64,000 bases of DNA from Rhodamnia argentea (GCF_020921035.1 NC_063150.1:1860001-1924000); one strand, 5' to 3'; counted from the stretch's first letter, positions 1 to 13,174 are shown. Translations and numbers: made by a program. The notes: a model not told the origin generated them from the letters alone.

Positions 1-1628
1 ATGGGCATTCCATATCTTAGAAATTGACATATGGTTCTATTAATAAAGAAATTAGGAGATGGGGACGTTAGTATCATAGGTGCGAAGTTCACTCCCACGC
101 TCCGTAAAGACACAAAGGAAAAAGTCAGAGAGATAAACGTCGGAGATAAGATAAATCAAAATAAGAAAAGGTGCACTTTAACCTTTCAGTTCAATCAATC
201 TTTCCTCTATTGAGGATCCACCGGCAAATAGTTTATGCTTTTATCGAAAAAAAAAAAATCGAAAATGACCCAAACCTTTCTTTGTCATTTTTATAGAAAT
301 TCACTTATTGAATATGAAGAATGTGACATTATTTTCCAAAAGCAAAAGCGCTTTTTACATTCACAAGTTTAAACTTTTCCTTTAAAAATTGGTTGGAAAA
401 GGACTTGTTGATTGTCGTGGACATAAGAAATGATCTATTTTATGAAATCCTGAGAGTACATATCTTTCCCATGAGATTGCAATTTTGATATCATCGATCA
501 TAATCTTAGCATTCCTTTATTTTAGGCTAAACTTTCATTCAAAGGTAAATCTCACCTATGCTTTAATAAAATGGGATGGACATTCCATATGTTAGAAATT
601 TCATAAGACCTACGACGGGACATAGGCTTTCGAGAGTATCGGCCGTGATATTAGAAAGCTTAAATTTGCTTGAGCCTTCGAAATTACTAAGCTAAGTAAA
701 CTTGAACTTTAGTTTTAGTATTCTAATCATGCAATTATCTCAAGTCGGATCTTTTGATTCCTCTATTCAAAATCATTTTTCAGACTTTTAATGAGATCAG
801 GGAGCGGAACGATACGAATGGCATCGAGCATGAGTCGAAGTCGAAAGGCCGGTGAGGGTCGGCGATCCCGTTATCGATCGCGATTGAGACCTAATTAATG
901 ATTAATAATTGGATTTAGAGGTAGTGAAGGTGCATGTGGAAACGTCTAGAGAGAGAAAAGGGGGCGGGAAGATCGCATTGGGAAGCGGCCAGCATCGGAA
1001 ATGCTGCTCCAACGAGCTTCTCCTCCCCCATCAGTTTGATTCGCCAGTCCCTGTACACGTGTCCCTCCTCCCTGGCCCCACCACCATCCGCCACGTGGCT
1101 CCTCCTCCTCATCTCTCTCTCTCTCCCCGCAACTCCATCTCCCTCGGTTTCTCTCACCTCGTTGTACACACGAACGCAAGCAAAACTCGGTCATTCACTC
1201 CCCGATTTCCCCATCGACGAGCCCTGAGCAATCAATAAAGGAAACTCTGGCAAAGAAATTCCTGCATGTCAGCTTCTTCTTCTTCTTCTTCTTCTGCTCT
1301 CTCTCTCTCTCTAGCCTTCCCTCGTTACGTATCATTACGAACGACACTCTCAAGCCCGAGGACACCCATGACAACGGGAACAGCGGAAAAAGTTTGAGAC
1401 TTTTTGGTTCTGGATTCTTGATTCCTTCTCTCGCCTGCAGAATCTGTGAAAATCTGCACGTGGGTGGCCCCCCTGCACATGCAAAAACAAAGAAAGAACG
1501 ACCCGTCGTACATTCTCCTCCTCCTCCTCCTTCTTCGTCTGATGGAACTGTAACTGTGCGGCTGTGATTGTGGCCGAGCGTTGTATTTTGTAAAGGAAAG
1601 GAATATATCAATATAAATAGTGATTGAA
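1..1628. other. Intergenic/promoter region upstream of the SPS gene
   Basis: No convincing gene. The short ORFs have no recognisable domain. Two similar stretches (about 7-32 and 580-605, both built on CATTCCATAT.TTAGAAATT) lie about 570 bp apart and may be remnants of a terminally repeated element. From about 1020 the DNA becomes pyrimidine-rich on the + strand, with CTT and CT microsatellites at about 1271-1312, as is common in plant core promoters and 5' leaders. An AT-rich TATA-like stretch at about 1604-1619 is too close to the ATG to be the obvious TATA box, so the transcription start cannot be fixed from sequence. Confidence 0.6.
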
Positions 1629-4600
1629 ATGGCGGGGAACGAATGGATAAACGGGTACTTGGAGGCGATACTGGACAGCGGCGGAGGGGGGTCGTCGGAG
1701 CAGGCCGTGCAGAAGGAGGTGAAGATGCGGGAGAGGGGGGACTTCAACCCGACCAAGTACTTCGTGGAGGAGGTGGTGACCGGCGTCGACGAGACCGACC
1801 TCCACCGGACGTGGATCAAGGTCGTCGCCACCCGCAGCTCCCGCGACCGCAGCTCCCGCCTGGAGAACATGTGCTGGCGGATCTGGCATCTCACCCGTAA
1901 GAAGAAGCAGGTGATATCCCGAGTCAGCTCTTTCGATGCTTCTGTTCTTTTTTCCCCGAGAATATCTGGTGCGTCCATTATGTGATCGTTGCGAGAGATA
2001 TTTCTGGCGCGTGTGATCGGCTTGTTTGATGGTGTTTTAAGCTTTTCGGGATAAGAGAAGACAGGTCTAGAGATTGAATCCTGATATTCTATCTTATGGT
2101 CCTTTTATGGTTGGATGGAAATATACCTAGTCCATTTAACTTGGTGATTGTTCCTATAAATATGTTTCATTAATGTTAACAGCTTGTTTCGCGACGTTGA
2201 GCTTTTTTCTGTCTGACTGTTGATTGTTTGAATTGGAGGACAGGTCAAGAATTCGAATCCCGACACCGTCTCTTTTAAATAAATTTATCATAGTTGGCCT
2301 TTGCCTTTTCGTTTTATTGTTGTGTCACTTCATCCTTAGGTTCATGTTTGATGTCTGGCTTGATCAATTGAGAAGGGGAACCTGTGAGATGTATGCATTG
2401 TCCTGGGTCCGTTCTTCTTACAGAATCATGGTTAGTGGTTACCTCACACACACATTGACGTGCAAATTCCATTCAGGAGTGTACATGCGCCTGTTAGCTT
2501 GGGCGACAGGCTATCTACATGTGAAGCTTGAATTTGTATTGATTCCTAAGTACCAAAAGTTTTCAGATGAGTGGGAGTCTCTGTTTGTGAGCTCTTACTG
2601 AAAGTCTTTGTTTGGAGTTGAGTGCCTATAATGCATGAGAAGCAAAAAGAAAACGAGGATTTCGTCGAGAAATGATCCAGTTATCTGAGGATTCTAGATT
2701 TAGGGGACACTTACAAGTAAGGAGGGGGGAAAAAGGAGAAATCAGAATAGGCGGATCTATATTTAGTATGGACCAGGAATATCATGCCAAACAGAGGTTT
2801 TTCGCTTCTATGAATTTCGTACTTTTAACACAAATTGACTGAGGTGTTTGTCCTATATATTCTTCTACTTGATTGGAGGAACTTGTGGCCGATCTGTTTA
2901 TTGGATAGCCTCAGATCTTTTCCATCAGCTGGTCAGTTATGGAGTGTCCATTTGGTACACTAGCCGATTGGCCAATTGTTCAATGATTCAGCACATTCTG
3001 TAGGAAGTGCAGTTCAAGTTGGAACTGCATCATAAATGAAAACAACCCCCAAGATGTCATGACTAGAACAGATGTCCGTGGTGCACATGGCGCCCACACG
3101 TTTCCAGCAGTGTCATTAATAATTTTGTTTACGTGCTTAGGCGTTTTGAGACTAACATGTATGTGTCTGTCATGAAAAACCCCGACATATTGCGATTCAG
3201 TTGAGTTTTATTTCTGAAGTAGCATTTCACACGAAACTGAGTTTTTGACTCAGTAACTCAGTAATCTTACCGATTTCCCAATTTTTCAGTTCTCTATAAA
3301 GCAGAGTAAAAATTATAGTTGTGTCATGCTTCTAGTCATAAGTTCAATACCCGGAAAACTAATCGACTCTGATGCATATGTGCTATCAACATTTTCCCAG
3401 CTCTGTCATTGATTGGTCTTCCTGAGTCATTTTTATTGTTGGGACATATTGCTCATTGGACAAACCTAGCATGCGTTACCTATTACAGAATATAAACCCG
3501 GCATATTGTAGATAGTGAAGGCTTTGAGTTCTTAAAGATACCAGTACTAAATGATGTCAAAGATTTCGCGCTCGGCTCTCTGTTTATCTGTTCTTGCATC
3601 TTTTCCCATGCTTTTGTATCTCTCAATAGAGCATGTGTGACCGACATTTTAAGCACTACTTTGTTCTCTGTATCTTGTGGTAGAGACCATTCATTGTTAC
3701 ATTGCTATTAGCTTTATCAAGGTGAAGCAATTGCCGACCCTGTATCTTCTTAGTTTTCCAACTGAAATTTTAAGGAGCCTTTGTCATCAGTTGGAATGGG
3801 AGGAGCTGCAAAGGCTGGCGAAACGGAGGTGGGAACGGGAACAAGGACGGAGGGATGCAACAGAAGACATGTCCGAGGACTTATCAGAAGGAGAGAAAGG
3901 GGACATCGTGGGAGAGTTGATGCTGAGTGAGACCCCGAGAAAGAAGTTTCAGAGAAATTTTTCCAATCTGGAAGTATGGTCAGATGACAAAAAGGAAAAG
4001 AAGCTTTACATTGTCCTAATAAGGTATAGTTTTTCTTTTTGGCTTAAGTGTTGTTTAGTGAACTTCTTGCTATAGTGTGTCTATGAGGGGATAAATATGG
4101 GGATTTTCAGCCGTTAGCTGGCGAGAGAGTGTAACTTTCAGCTTCTTGTATTTATGTTTTGGAAGTAATATTAGCTGAGACATACAACTTAAAGTTACCG
4201 TTAATGTTGTCAGGTATCTTATTTCATTTCCCTTCTGAAATTCTGCTGAAGTAGGTTAACCTTTTTTCATAATCAAAGAATACTATAGCATAATACTTTA
4301 ACTGAATTATACACCAGATATGCTGATCTAACAACAAGGCCATTTATCCTGAGTTCGTTAGGCTACTTGAAGGCAGAGGAATGAACAGTTTGGATGTCAT
4401 CCCATACACCTGAGTGTTTAAATTTTGAGCCTACTTATGAACTCCAAGATACTCTAGATCTTAGCATCGACCTTTTATCTATTGTCATGCAATCCGTCTG
4501 CATTCCTACGAATTGTGAACTCATCATTCACTCTGGAGCTATACTGATGATGTTCAACTCATTGATCCAACTTATTGTTCGGACCAGTTTGCATGGTTTG

Positions 4601-7600
4601 GTCCGTGGGGAGCAAATGGAACTTGGTCGGGACTCTGATACTGGTGGACAGGTATGCACAACTATGTTGATTTGTGTCGATTCTCGCGCATTGGCTAATT
4701 GAACACTGTGCACAGGTTAAATATGTGGTTGAGCTTTCTCGAGCGCTTGCTAGAATGCCTGGGGTATACAGGGTTGATCTTTTCACCCGCCAAATCTCCT
4801 CCCCAGAAGTCGACTGGGGTTATGGGGAACCAACAGAGATGCTAACTGCTGGCCCAGAAGACGCCGACACCAATGAGTTGGGAGAGAGTAGCGGGGCATA
4901 CATTATAAGGATTCCATTTGGTCCACGAAATGAGTATCTCCACAAGGAATCTCTCTGGCCATATATTCAAGAATTCGTCGACGGGGCGTTAGCTCACATT
5001 TTGAACATGTCGAAAGTTCTCGGAGAACAAATAGGCAGGGGCCAGCCTGTGTGGCCATATGTGATTCATGGTCATTATGCAGATGCGGGAGATAGTGCTG
5101 CCCTTCTCTCAGGTGCTCTTAACATCCCGATGGTCTTGACGGGTCACTCACTAGGGAGGAACAAGCTTGAGCAGCTCCTCAAGATGGGACGGCAATCGAA
5201 GGAAGATATAAACTCAACATACAAAATCATGAGGAGAATTGAAGCAGAGGAACTTTCTCTTGATGCCGCTGAGCTTGTCATTACTAGTACGAAGCAGGAA
5301 ATCGAAGAGCAGTGGGGTCTTTATGATGGGTTTGATGTCAAGCTTGAGAAAGTTTTGCGCGCTCGTGCTCGACGTGGGGTGAACTGTCATGGGCGGTACA
5401 TGCCGAGGATGGTGGTAGGGATTTATCCTTTCTTGTTGTTCATCACACCTCAGTCAAACATGATTATACCTGTTGGCAGTTCCAAGATCTATTACTGTTT
5501 TATATCGATAATAATATTCAAAAGGAAATGACACAAGATTTGTTACTCTAAAGGTTACTAAAACGTAGTGATGTAGTTGTCCAAAGAAGGAATTGAAATT
5601 AATAGTTGGATAGTCATTCGCAGTGCGCTAGCTCATTTAGTTTCTGATATCACTGTTTCTTTTACAGGTTATTCCACCTGGCATGGATTTTAGCAATGTC
5701 AATGTCCAGGAAGATACCCCTGAGGTTGATGGGGAACTGGCAGCGCTTATTGGCGGTGTTGACGGCTCTTCCCCCAAATCCCTCCCGGCAATATGGTCAG
5801 AAGTGAGTATCTTAATCTTCTTTCTCTTCCTAATAATAAATTTGTCTAAGAAAGGCTCTGATGGCACTCTTAAACGACACACTAGAAAGCAGCTAGGTTG
5901 ACTGGCAAGCTCAGAGGTAATTACTCCAATTGGTTGACAAACCTTCCTTGATAGGACAGTTCAGAAACCTTCTTTCTCCAATGTACAATCCCGGAGTGAT
6001 TGTCTAGGATTTTGCATTGCCAATGTGTTTATGCACTAGCGTTTGTTATCCTTTCTCATTGCTAAAGCCTCTTTTCTGTCAGGTGATGAGATTCCTCACA
6101 AATCCCCACAAGCCGATGATCTTGGCTTTATCAAGGCCAGATCCGAAGAAGAACATAACAACTCTCGTGAAAGCCTTTGGAGAATGCCGCCCTCTAAGGG
6201 AGCTTGCAAATCTTGTAAGAATGATGTTTGCCGTGTATAACTATGACATGAACATCCAGGTGTGACTAAGTGGCGATCTTTTTCCGCAGACATTGATCAT
6301 GGGCAACAGGGATGACATAGATGAGATGTCTTCCGGAAACGCCAGCGTTCTTACAACAGTGCTGAAACTAGTGGACAAGTACGATCTTTATGGGCAAGTT
6401 GCCTTCCCCAAGCATCACAGGCAGTCTGATGTTCCAGAAATTTATCGTCTGGCGGCGAAAACAAAGGTTTCCTCTCCACTGTATTCAAGGTCCGCAGCCT
6501 CAGTCCTAACAATGATAGGAAACTAATCCCACCTTGCATGTTGCAGGGCGTTTTCATCAATCCAGCTCTAGTTGAGCCATTTGGTCTTACTCTGATCGAG
6601 GTATTGTATAGTTTATCTCTAGTTTTTTTTTTTTGGTGAAGATAGTTTATCTCTTGTTTGTAAAAGATAATTCCTAGGAACATTGAGTCCCACTTCATCT
6701 GCTTTACGAATAATGTAGGCAGCAGCACATGGGCTTCCAATGGTGGCTACTAAAAACGGTGGACCAGTTGACATTCACCAAGTAAGTTTGACCTGCCCAC
6801 AGCAATATCAAGCATATGTTTCCCACAAATCTTCCCTTTTCTCTTTTGTTTTTGTTTTTAGTTCGGCGTGAGATGTTGAATTCGGAATTTTCTTCTAAAT
6901 CCTTATGTTTTGCTATGTGATTTAGGCACTGAATAATGGGCTTCTTGTGGACCCTCATGATCAACAAGCTATCGCCGATGCACTGCTCAAGCTGGTCTCA
7001 GAGAAGTCCTTGTGGCTTGAATGCAGGAAGAATGGTTGGAAAAACATACACCTGTTCTCGTGGCCTGAGCATTGCCGAACGTACTTGACTAGGGTGGCAG
7101 CATGCCGGATGAGACACCCGCAATGGCAAACTGCTACACCAGAGGATGAAATTCCAGACGAAGAGTCCTTGAATGATTCGCTAAAGGATGTGCAAGATAT
7201 GTCCCTTAGGCTCTCAGTTGATGGAGAAAAATCTTCATTAAATGGATCTCTTGACTATGCAGCAATAGCTTCTGGAGACCCAGAGCTCCAGGACCAAGTG
7301 AAAAGAGTCCTTAGCAAAATTAAGAAGCAAGAATCTTCTGAATCGATTGACGGTGAAGGTGGAAAGAAACCACTTGAGAGTTCGGTGAGCAAGTATCCCA
7401 TGTTGAGGCGGCGGCGTAGGTTGATAGTTATAGCTGTTGACTGCTATGACAGTGATGGGGCCCCTGAAGAGAAGATGCTTCAGATAGTGCAAGATGTTAT
7501 GAAGGCCGTCCGATCGGACCCACAAGCCGCTAGGGTCTCTGGGTTCGCTCTATCAACGGCTATGCCAGTTTCAGAAACCCTGGAATTCTTGAAGTCGGTG

Positions 7601-8829
7601 AACATCCAAGTGAATGAGTTCGATGCTTTGATCTGTAGCAGTGGGAGTGAAGTGTATTACCCCGGGGCCTACACAGAGGAAGATGGAAAGCTTATTCCGG
7701 ACCCGGATTATGCCTCACATATCGACTACCGTTGGGGTTGCGAGGGCTTAAAGAGGACCATTTGGAAGCTGTTGAATACATCAGAAGAAGAAGAGAAACA
7801 TGAGAAACCTTTTAGTCCCATCGAGGAGGATACGGAATCGAGCAATTCACATTGCATCTCATACTTTATAAAGGAGCTTAGTATGGTAAGCAGAGTCTAT
7901 TGTTCAAAATGTGCAGAACGGTCATTATAACATTGTTATAACTGACTCTAATAGTAATGGCAAAAGGGTATTGATAGGGGAATACTTTGCAGGGAAAGAA
8001 AGTGGATGATTTGAGGCAGAAACTCAGAATGCGGGGACTCCGTTGTCATCCGATGTATTGCCGGAACTTAACTAGAATGCAGATCATTCCTCTTCTGGCA
8101 TCTCGAGCACAAGCACTCAGGTATGTTTCTTTTTTCTCTTCGTTGGTGAACGGGTCAAATTAGCCCAAATTAAATGTTCGTTCCCGTGACATGATCCAGA
8201 TGGCTATACTTGCACATTCACTAGGTTGGTGTGATTTCGAAGTTGAAAACTGCTACATATTCTGCCAAATCCATAATTGGCTCATTGGACCATCTATGGC
8301 AGTGCATTATCTGACCATTGTCTTGAATGATCTATCAGTCCAGTTTTTCCAGTTAGAGAGATCAGATTATAGGAAAATTGTATTCGTATGTTTGGGCGAA
8401 GTAAAAGCTAGTGTCTCTGTGACAGGACGGATTGCTTTTCGCGCAAATGACCATCGTCATTGGACGATTTCCTTAATTTCTTAAGCAGATTGACATTGTT
8501 TCTCATGTAAGAGGGTGTTTGCATTGCCTTTTATCCTTAGGTACCTGTTTGTGCGCTGGAGATTGAACGTCGCAAACATGTACGTAGTCCTTGGGGAGAG
8601 CGGCGACACTGACCACGAGGAGATGATCGCTGGGGCCCACAGCACCGTCATAATGAAAGGGGTGGTGTCGAGGGGGTCAGAGGAGCTGCTCAGGACGGCG
8701 GGAAGCTACCTGAGGGACGACATCGTCCCGGAGGAGAGCCCGCTGGTGACTTACCTGAGCGAGGGTGCAACTCCGGGTGAGATTGCTGGTGCTCTCAAGC
8801 TGGGCTCTAAATCAGCCTCTGGGATGTGA
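1629..8829 (+). CDS. SPS3: Sucrose-phosphate synthase, family B (SPS3-like)
   Basis: Makes sucrose-6-phosphate from UDP-glucose and fructose-6-phosphate in the cytosol, the committed step of sucrose synthesis. Twelve exons: 1629-1910, 3791-4023, 4588-4651, 4716-5414, 5668-5802, 6083-6214, 6290-6466, 6547-6600, 6719-6781, 6926-7885, 7993-8120, 8541-8829. They total 3216 nt, or 1071 aa, a normal SPS length. The start [17 protein letters not shown] is the family N-terminus; an in-frame GTG nine bases upstream is ignored. Visible parts: GT-B glycosyltransferase domain with [10 protein letters not shown] near 190, HSLGRNK, and an E-x7-E motif (E584/E592 in EPFGLTLIE); C-terminal phosphatase-like domain starting near the D785 motif VDCYD. 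S152 in RNFSNLE sits where spinach SPS has its inhibitory SnRK1 site (Ser158). At the spinach Ser424 position this protein has Asn (N416, VNCHG). Residue choices and the linker resemble Arabidopsis SPS3F (family B) better than families A or C. Confidence 0.95.
1911..3790 (+). other. SPS intron 1 (long intron)
   Basis: A 1.88 kb GT-AG intron between the exon ending RKKKQ and the exon starting LEWEELQR. Its ORFs (for example 2224-2601) show no family resemblance. It is the longest intron of the gene. No transposon ends were recognised in it. Confidence 0.85.
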
Positions 8830-9572
8830 TGGGGGAAGTAGTAGTAGTTGTAGTAATGCTTTGACTTATGTCTCTCTCTTGTTTTTTATATGCTGCACCT
8901 TCTTCTCACAGCATTGAGAAAGGTGCTTCAGCTACAGCGTTATTTGCCAGAGATGGCTATCAACTTCATACCTTATTCCCTGGTAGTTGTCATACTTGAA
9001 CTTGCAAGTTCTATATGCGGCCTATCGGTCCGCTCCGATGAATTTCAAATCGCCGGAGAGGGAACGGCATACTGCGTGGTTTTTGAAAGCGAGCACGGAA
9101 TTTCAAATTAGCGAACTATCCATAAATTTCTCTCCTTTTCCTCCTTTTTGAGCAAGGAAATCAAGTGTGCATTTTCCGAAAGCTCCCTTTTAGAAACCTG
9201 GACTTTTTCTGCTGGCGTTCGTTCGATATAGTGATTATAATGCGCCGGTTCCGATCCGTGATTCGATAACCAAATGTCGCATTGAACTTGCTTGAATGTT
9301 CTTGTTTGCTTGGACTTAGCTGAAGGCCTAGCGATGCATATTCAAGATCTTTTTGGTTCTTAAACTGGAGTTCTCTTTGGGCTTAAGTAATTGTATACAC
9401 ATATCAACATCGCATATTTTTGTGATGATTTGGGCTCGTAGCTTCAATTATTATTTTTTGATTTCGTTTTTACGAGGTTTTATTTTCCCTAAACCCCATT
9501 TCAAACTGTTAATTAAAGTAGGTTTAAGTCAATGATTAAGAGTGTAAGATTGAGTGAGCTTTCCCCCTATAT
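8830..9572. other. 3' flank of SPS and spacer
   Basis: Begins with the probable SPS 3' UTR (AT-rich, several ATTT tracts). No coding sequence is supported. It ends at an 8/9-matching direct repeat that flanks the next mobile element. Confidence 0.5.
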
Positions 9573-10155
9573 CAGAAAAATTGTCCAAAAAGTCCCAAAT
9601 CTATTGCATTTTGGCCAATTCGGTCATAACTTTATAGTTGTGCCAATTAATCCTAACCTTCTGCTAGTTTGTCAACTTAGTCATTCTGACTAATTTTGGC
9701 CGGAAATTGTTGAAGTAGACGCCGGCCATCCTACGTGGCACGGTCAATGTTGATGTGAAAACTATTTGATTTTTTTATTTGATTTTTTTATTTTCTCTTT
9801 TTTTAAAAAAAATATCTTTTTTTTATTGATATTGTCCAACAAGCCGACAACCCCTGCCGGCTATTGGGCTGAGGGCCTTCATGCCCTCACCAGTTATAAG
9901 CGAGAGCCGCAACCCGTCGCCTAGTGGTCGGCGAGGACCGTTAGCCTCGCCAGCTACTTGGGGAGCTTTGTGGCCCTCGCCCGGCCGGTCTTCAATAATA
10001 AAAAGGGAAAGAATTATTAAAAGATTCAAAAATTTTCCACTTCAACGTTGATTGCGCCATTAGGACGAGTGGTGTCCACATAAGCAACTTTCGGCCAAAA
10101 TTGGATAAAGGATTAAATTGGCAAATTTAGGATATAGAACTTTGGAATAATTTTT
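9573..10155. mobile_element. Non-autonomous Mutator-like element, family 1, copy A
   Basis: About 583 bp. The left end (GAAAAATTGTCCAAAAAG) and the reverse complement of the right end (GAAAAATTATTCCAAAG) form imperfect inverted repeats. The flanks carry near-matching 9-mers, CCCCTATAT (9564-9572) and CCCCTTTAT (10156-10164), 8 of 9 identical, as expected for a Mutator-type target duplication. The centre (9838-9990) is GC-rich with repeated GCCCTCGCC/GCCGG-like words, in contrast to the AT-rich ends. No transposase ORF is present. Confidence 0.7.
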
Positions 10156-10460
10156 CCCCTTTATTCTTATGAAAAAATAAAGTTGATTGGTGACAAGGAA
10201 TCGGCCAACATGGAGAAACACAACAAGATAATATTCCCCAGGAGGCCGCTTTCAATCCAGCATTCGATCTAACCCACTTTGATGCATTCTTAAATTCGAT
10301 GCTATGTTGATCAAATATGCTTAATGTCATCTTAGAACTGACAGGGAAAAAGGCATTGAGAAAAAAGGTAGAAAAGATAACTTCATGTCCACGCAAACAA
10401 GAACCACTTCGATGCTTTTTCTGGACATTTAGCAGAGTCATAAGTATTTTGAGGAAAATG

Positions 10461-10901
10461 GAGAAAATTACCAAAACAGTCCTAAACCTATTGTAATTGT
10501 GTAAATTTAGTCATAAACTTTTTTTTGGTCAATTCAGTCCTAAACCTTTTGCAATTGTGCCAATTTTTTTTAAATCAAATAATTGTGTCAATTTAGTCCT
10601 AAACCACTCTCGCAGCTAGCAAGGGCAGCGACCCTCGCCCAAGGGCGAGCAATTGGCAGGAGACTGGCGGCCGAAAGCAAAAAAAGAAAATAAAAAAAAG
10701 GCAGGTTAAAAAATAATTAAAAATTTTAAAATATTATTAAAAATTTATCATGTCGGTGCCGATGGAGCCAGGTCGGCGTTGGCTGGCCAAATGGACTGAA
10801 TTGGCACAATTACAAAAGGTTTAGAATTAAATGACTAAAAAAAATTTAGAACCGAATTGGCACGATTACAATAGATTTAAAACTTTTTTGGTAATTTTCC
10901 T
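10461..10901. mobile_element. Non-autonomous Mutator-like element, family 1, copy B
   Basis: 441 bp. Flanked by a perfect 9-bp duplication AGGAAAATG (10452-10460 and 10902-10910). Terminal inverted repeats begin GAGAAAATTACCAAAAC on the left and AGGAAAATTACCAAAAA read inward from the right. Inside each end are repeats of the type AGTCCTAAACC..TTGCAATTGTGCC. The centre (about 10605-10680) is GC-rich with ACCCTCGCCC. No coding capacity. The 9-bp duplication is the diagnostic evidence for the Mutator (MULE) superfamily. Confidence 0.85.
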
Positions 10902-11256
10902 AGGAAAATGAGAGAAGTGGGCGGCCACCATAAGGTATTGTGCTTCTTAGACTTTTCACTGTTGTATCGTAAAATAGAAAATCATATCGAGATTGAGATT
11001 TATTGAACAGCCAAAATCTACCGCATTCTTCTGGAGTTCAAAATGTAATTTCTATTTAATGTCGCATGTTTAGAATATTTGAAGGTAAAGAAAGATGTTT
11101 TGATCTAAAAATCTGTAGTATTCTTAACTATATAAAATTGTTAAGTGTCCTTTCTCTGTTTTCTTATTTTCGAGGGAAAACAATGGAAGCTTTTGAATTC
11201 TAAAAGGAAACTCAAAAAATGTATTCTAGGATCTTTTTAAATGCTGTTAGAAATTA

Positions 11257-11866
11257 GGAAAAATTCTAAATAAGGATGGTCCAAAGTGCTCTCATTTTCT
11301 TAAATAAAGGCCCGAAGTAACATAGCATGTTTCAATTAATTGCTTGAATTAGCCATGTAATCTCAAAAAAGGGTCTGATTTTAAGGGCATCTTGGTCATT
11401 TGCCATTTTTGATTTTTTAATATTTTATTTTTTCCTTTTTTCTATTTTTAAAAATTAATTAAAAAAAACACCCTACACTCAGGGGGGAGGCGAAGGCCAA
11501 TGAGGTCGCCGACTAGAGGTGAGGGTTAGCAAGAGAGGGTCGTGCCCTCTCTCGGAATTTAGGTGCAATCCTCACATAGGACCGGGTGGGGGTCGCCGGG
11601 CCTCGCCTTGACTAAGGCGGGGGTCGTCGGTCTTCCCCTAGTCAGGGGGGGGGCTAGTGACCCCCACCCAAATTTGGGAAAGGGCCTTGAGACTAGACTT
11701 TTTTTTAAGATTTTATGGCCATTTTAGGCTCTTATTTGAAATAATATTTACTTCATATTCGTTTTTGAGAAAATGAGGGTACTTCGTGCTCTTATTTGAA
11801 ACATGATTCACTTGAGACCATTGTTTAAGAAAACAAAGGACCTTGGCCCTTATTTAAAATTTTTCC
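11257..11866. mobile_element. Non-autonomous Mutator-like element, family 2, copy A
   Basis: About 610 bp. Left end GGAAAAATTCTAAATAAGG pairs with right end GGGAAAAATTTTAAATAAGG (reverse complement). Subterminal repeats resemble AAATAAGG..CGAAGT. Flanking 9-mers TAGAAATTA and CAAAAATTA match at 7 of 9. The centre (about 11470-11690) is GC-rich with GGGTCG/CCCTC words and no ORF of known family. Confidence 0.6.
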
Positions 11867-12342
11867 CAAAAATTATAATAAAAGAACACCAACTTTTTTC
11901 AATAAAAATGCCTCAAACTTTAATTCCAATGCCAAGTTTGTTATGGACTTTTTTTTGTGTCTAGAAAAACACCAACTTTGACTGTATTCCAAAATCTACC
12001 ATGAGCTCTTGTCTAAAAAAATCACAAACTTTTAATATAGTCTCAAATCTGCCATTGTTAACCCACCATTCAAAGATTGCCATTAGTTGTTTGAGAAGCA
12101 TTTCCATGTCGATAACAAATTCATATTAGCAAGGTAATGTGAAAAATATCTCCGAAAGACAATCGTTCTTCAATATGACAATTGGGGAAATTAGGGACAA
12201 CTAACGACGAATTTTAAACAAATGGCTAATGGGGGCAAATTTGGGACTATAGTCAAAGTTGATTTTTTTTTTAAGACAAACAAAAGTTTGGAGTAGATTT
12301 ATTGAACCTAAAGTTGGGTTCGATTTTAGACAAAAAAAAAAA
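11867..12342. repeat. Left part of a degenerate AT-rich repeat element
   Basis: Carries repeated phrases of the type ACACCAACTTT.....CAAATCTGCC. A matching inverted phrase near 12836-12930 (ACTAAAGTTGAGG...) suggests one older element of about 1.05 kb that was split by the TIR element at 12343-12804. The ends are too worn to fix. Confidence 0.35.
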
Positions 12343-12804
12343 GGGTTAATACTACGAAAAATATCAAACTGATACACTTGTGACAAATTTACCCTAAATT
12401 ATTTTTTTGATCACAAAAAATCCTAAACTGGTACACTTGTGATAAATTTACCCCAAACTAGTACACTTGTGACAAAATTTACCCTCCGTTAATTTTAGTT
12501 AAATCTAATCGTCAAATTACTGAGTTGTATGACATGTGGTAGTTGATGGGTATATACCAGTTTAAGATTTTTACCATCTGTTTGTCACAGGTGTATTAAT
12601 TTGGGATTTTTCATGATATTAACCTAATTTTACTGAGGGTAAATTTGTCATAGGCATACCAATTTTAGATTTTTCGTGGTTAAAAAAATTAATTTATAGT
12701 AAATTTGTCACGGATATACCAGTTTAGAGTTTTTTGTGGTAAACAAATAGTTTGAGATAAATTTATCATAGGTGTACCAATTTGGGGTTTTTCATGGTAT
12801 TAAC
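12343..12804. mobile_element. TIR MITE with internal ACAAATTTACCC repeats, copy 1
   Basis: The left end GGTTAATACTACGAAAAATA and the right end read inward, GTTAATACCATGAAAAACCC, form a long imperfect inverted repeat that continues for over 50 bp. Subterminal direct repeats read GGTACACTTGTGATAAATTTACCC or similar. There is no ORF. A run of A's lies on each side. A more diverged relative is at about 51743-52161. Confidence 0.6.
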
Positions 12805-12930
12805 AAAAAAAAAAATGTTCGGGACAAATTTGGATTGGAACTAAAGTTGAGGTTATCTTTTGAAAAAGAGCATTTAGGGCAGAATTGGGACTAAACCTAA
12901 AGTTGTAAGGTTTTTAGGGGAATTAACATG

Positions 12931-13170
12931 TTTCTTATTTTACTTCACTATATATATCCGAAATGCATGCCATTTTTTCCCTCACATTATTGTCAATATC
13001 CCACAATCAATTTTCCTTTGTTATGCAGCACCTGATGACTGCAAGGATTTGTGGTTATTTTGTAGTCGACGGAATTGCTTAATTACAGTCCATTAATTTC
13101 AAATGGGCTTGTGTGTCACCTTCATAATTGAGGTAAATTGAATTTACTCCCCAATTTAATTTGGGAGGAT
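12931..13170. other. Spacer without recognised features
   Basis: AT-rich unique-looking sequence between the nested elements and the tandem array. Nothing supported. Confidence 0.4.
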
Positions 13171-13174
13171 CCAT

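Noticed and set aside
909-1238. ORFs on both strands in the SPS promoter
   Set aside because: Low-complexity pyrimidine-rich leader DNA is open in several frames; no family match.
2224-2601. 125-aa ORF in SPS intron 1
   Set aside because: No domain, starts with a non-ATG codon in-frame, and lies between well-supported splice sites.
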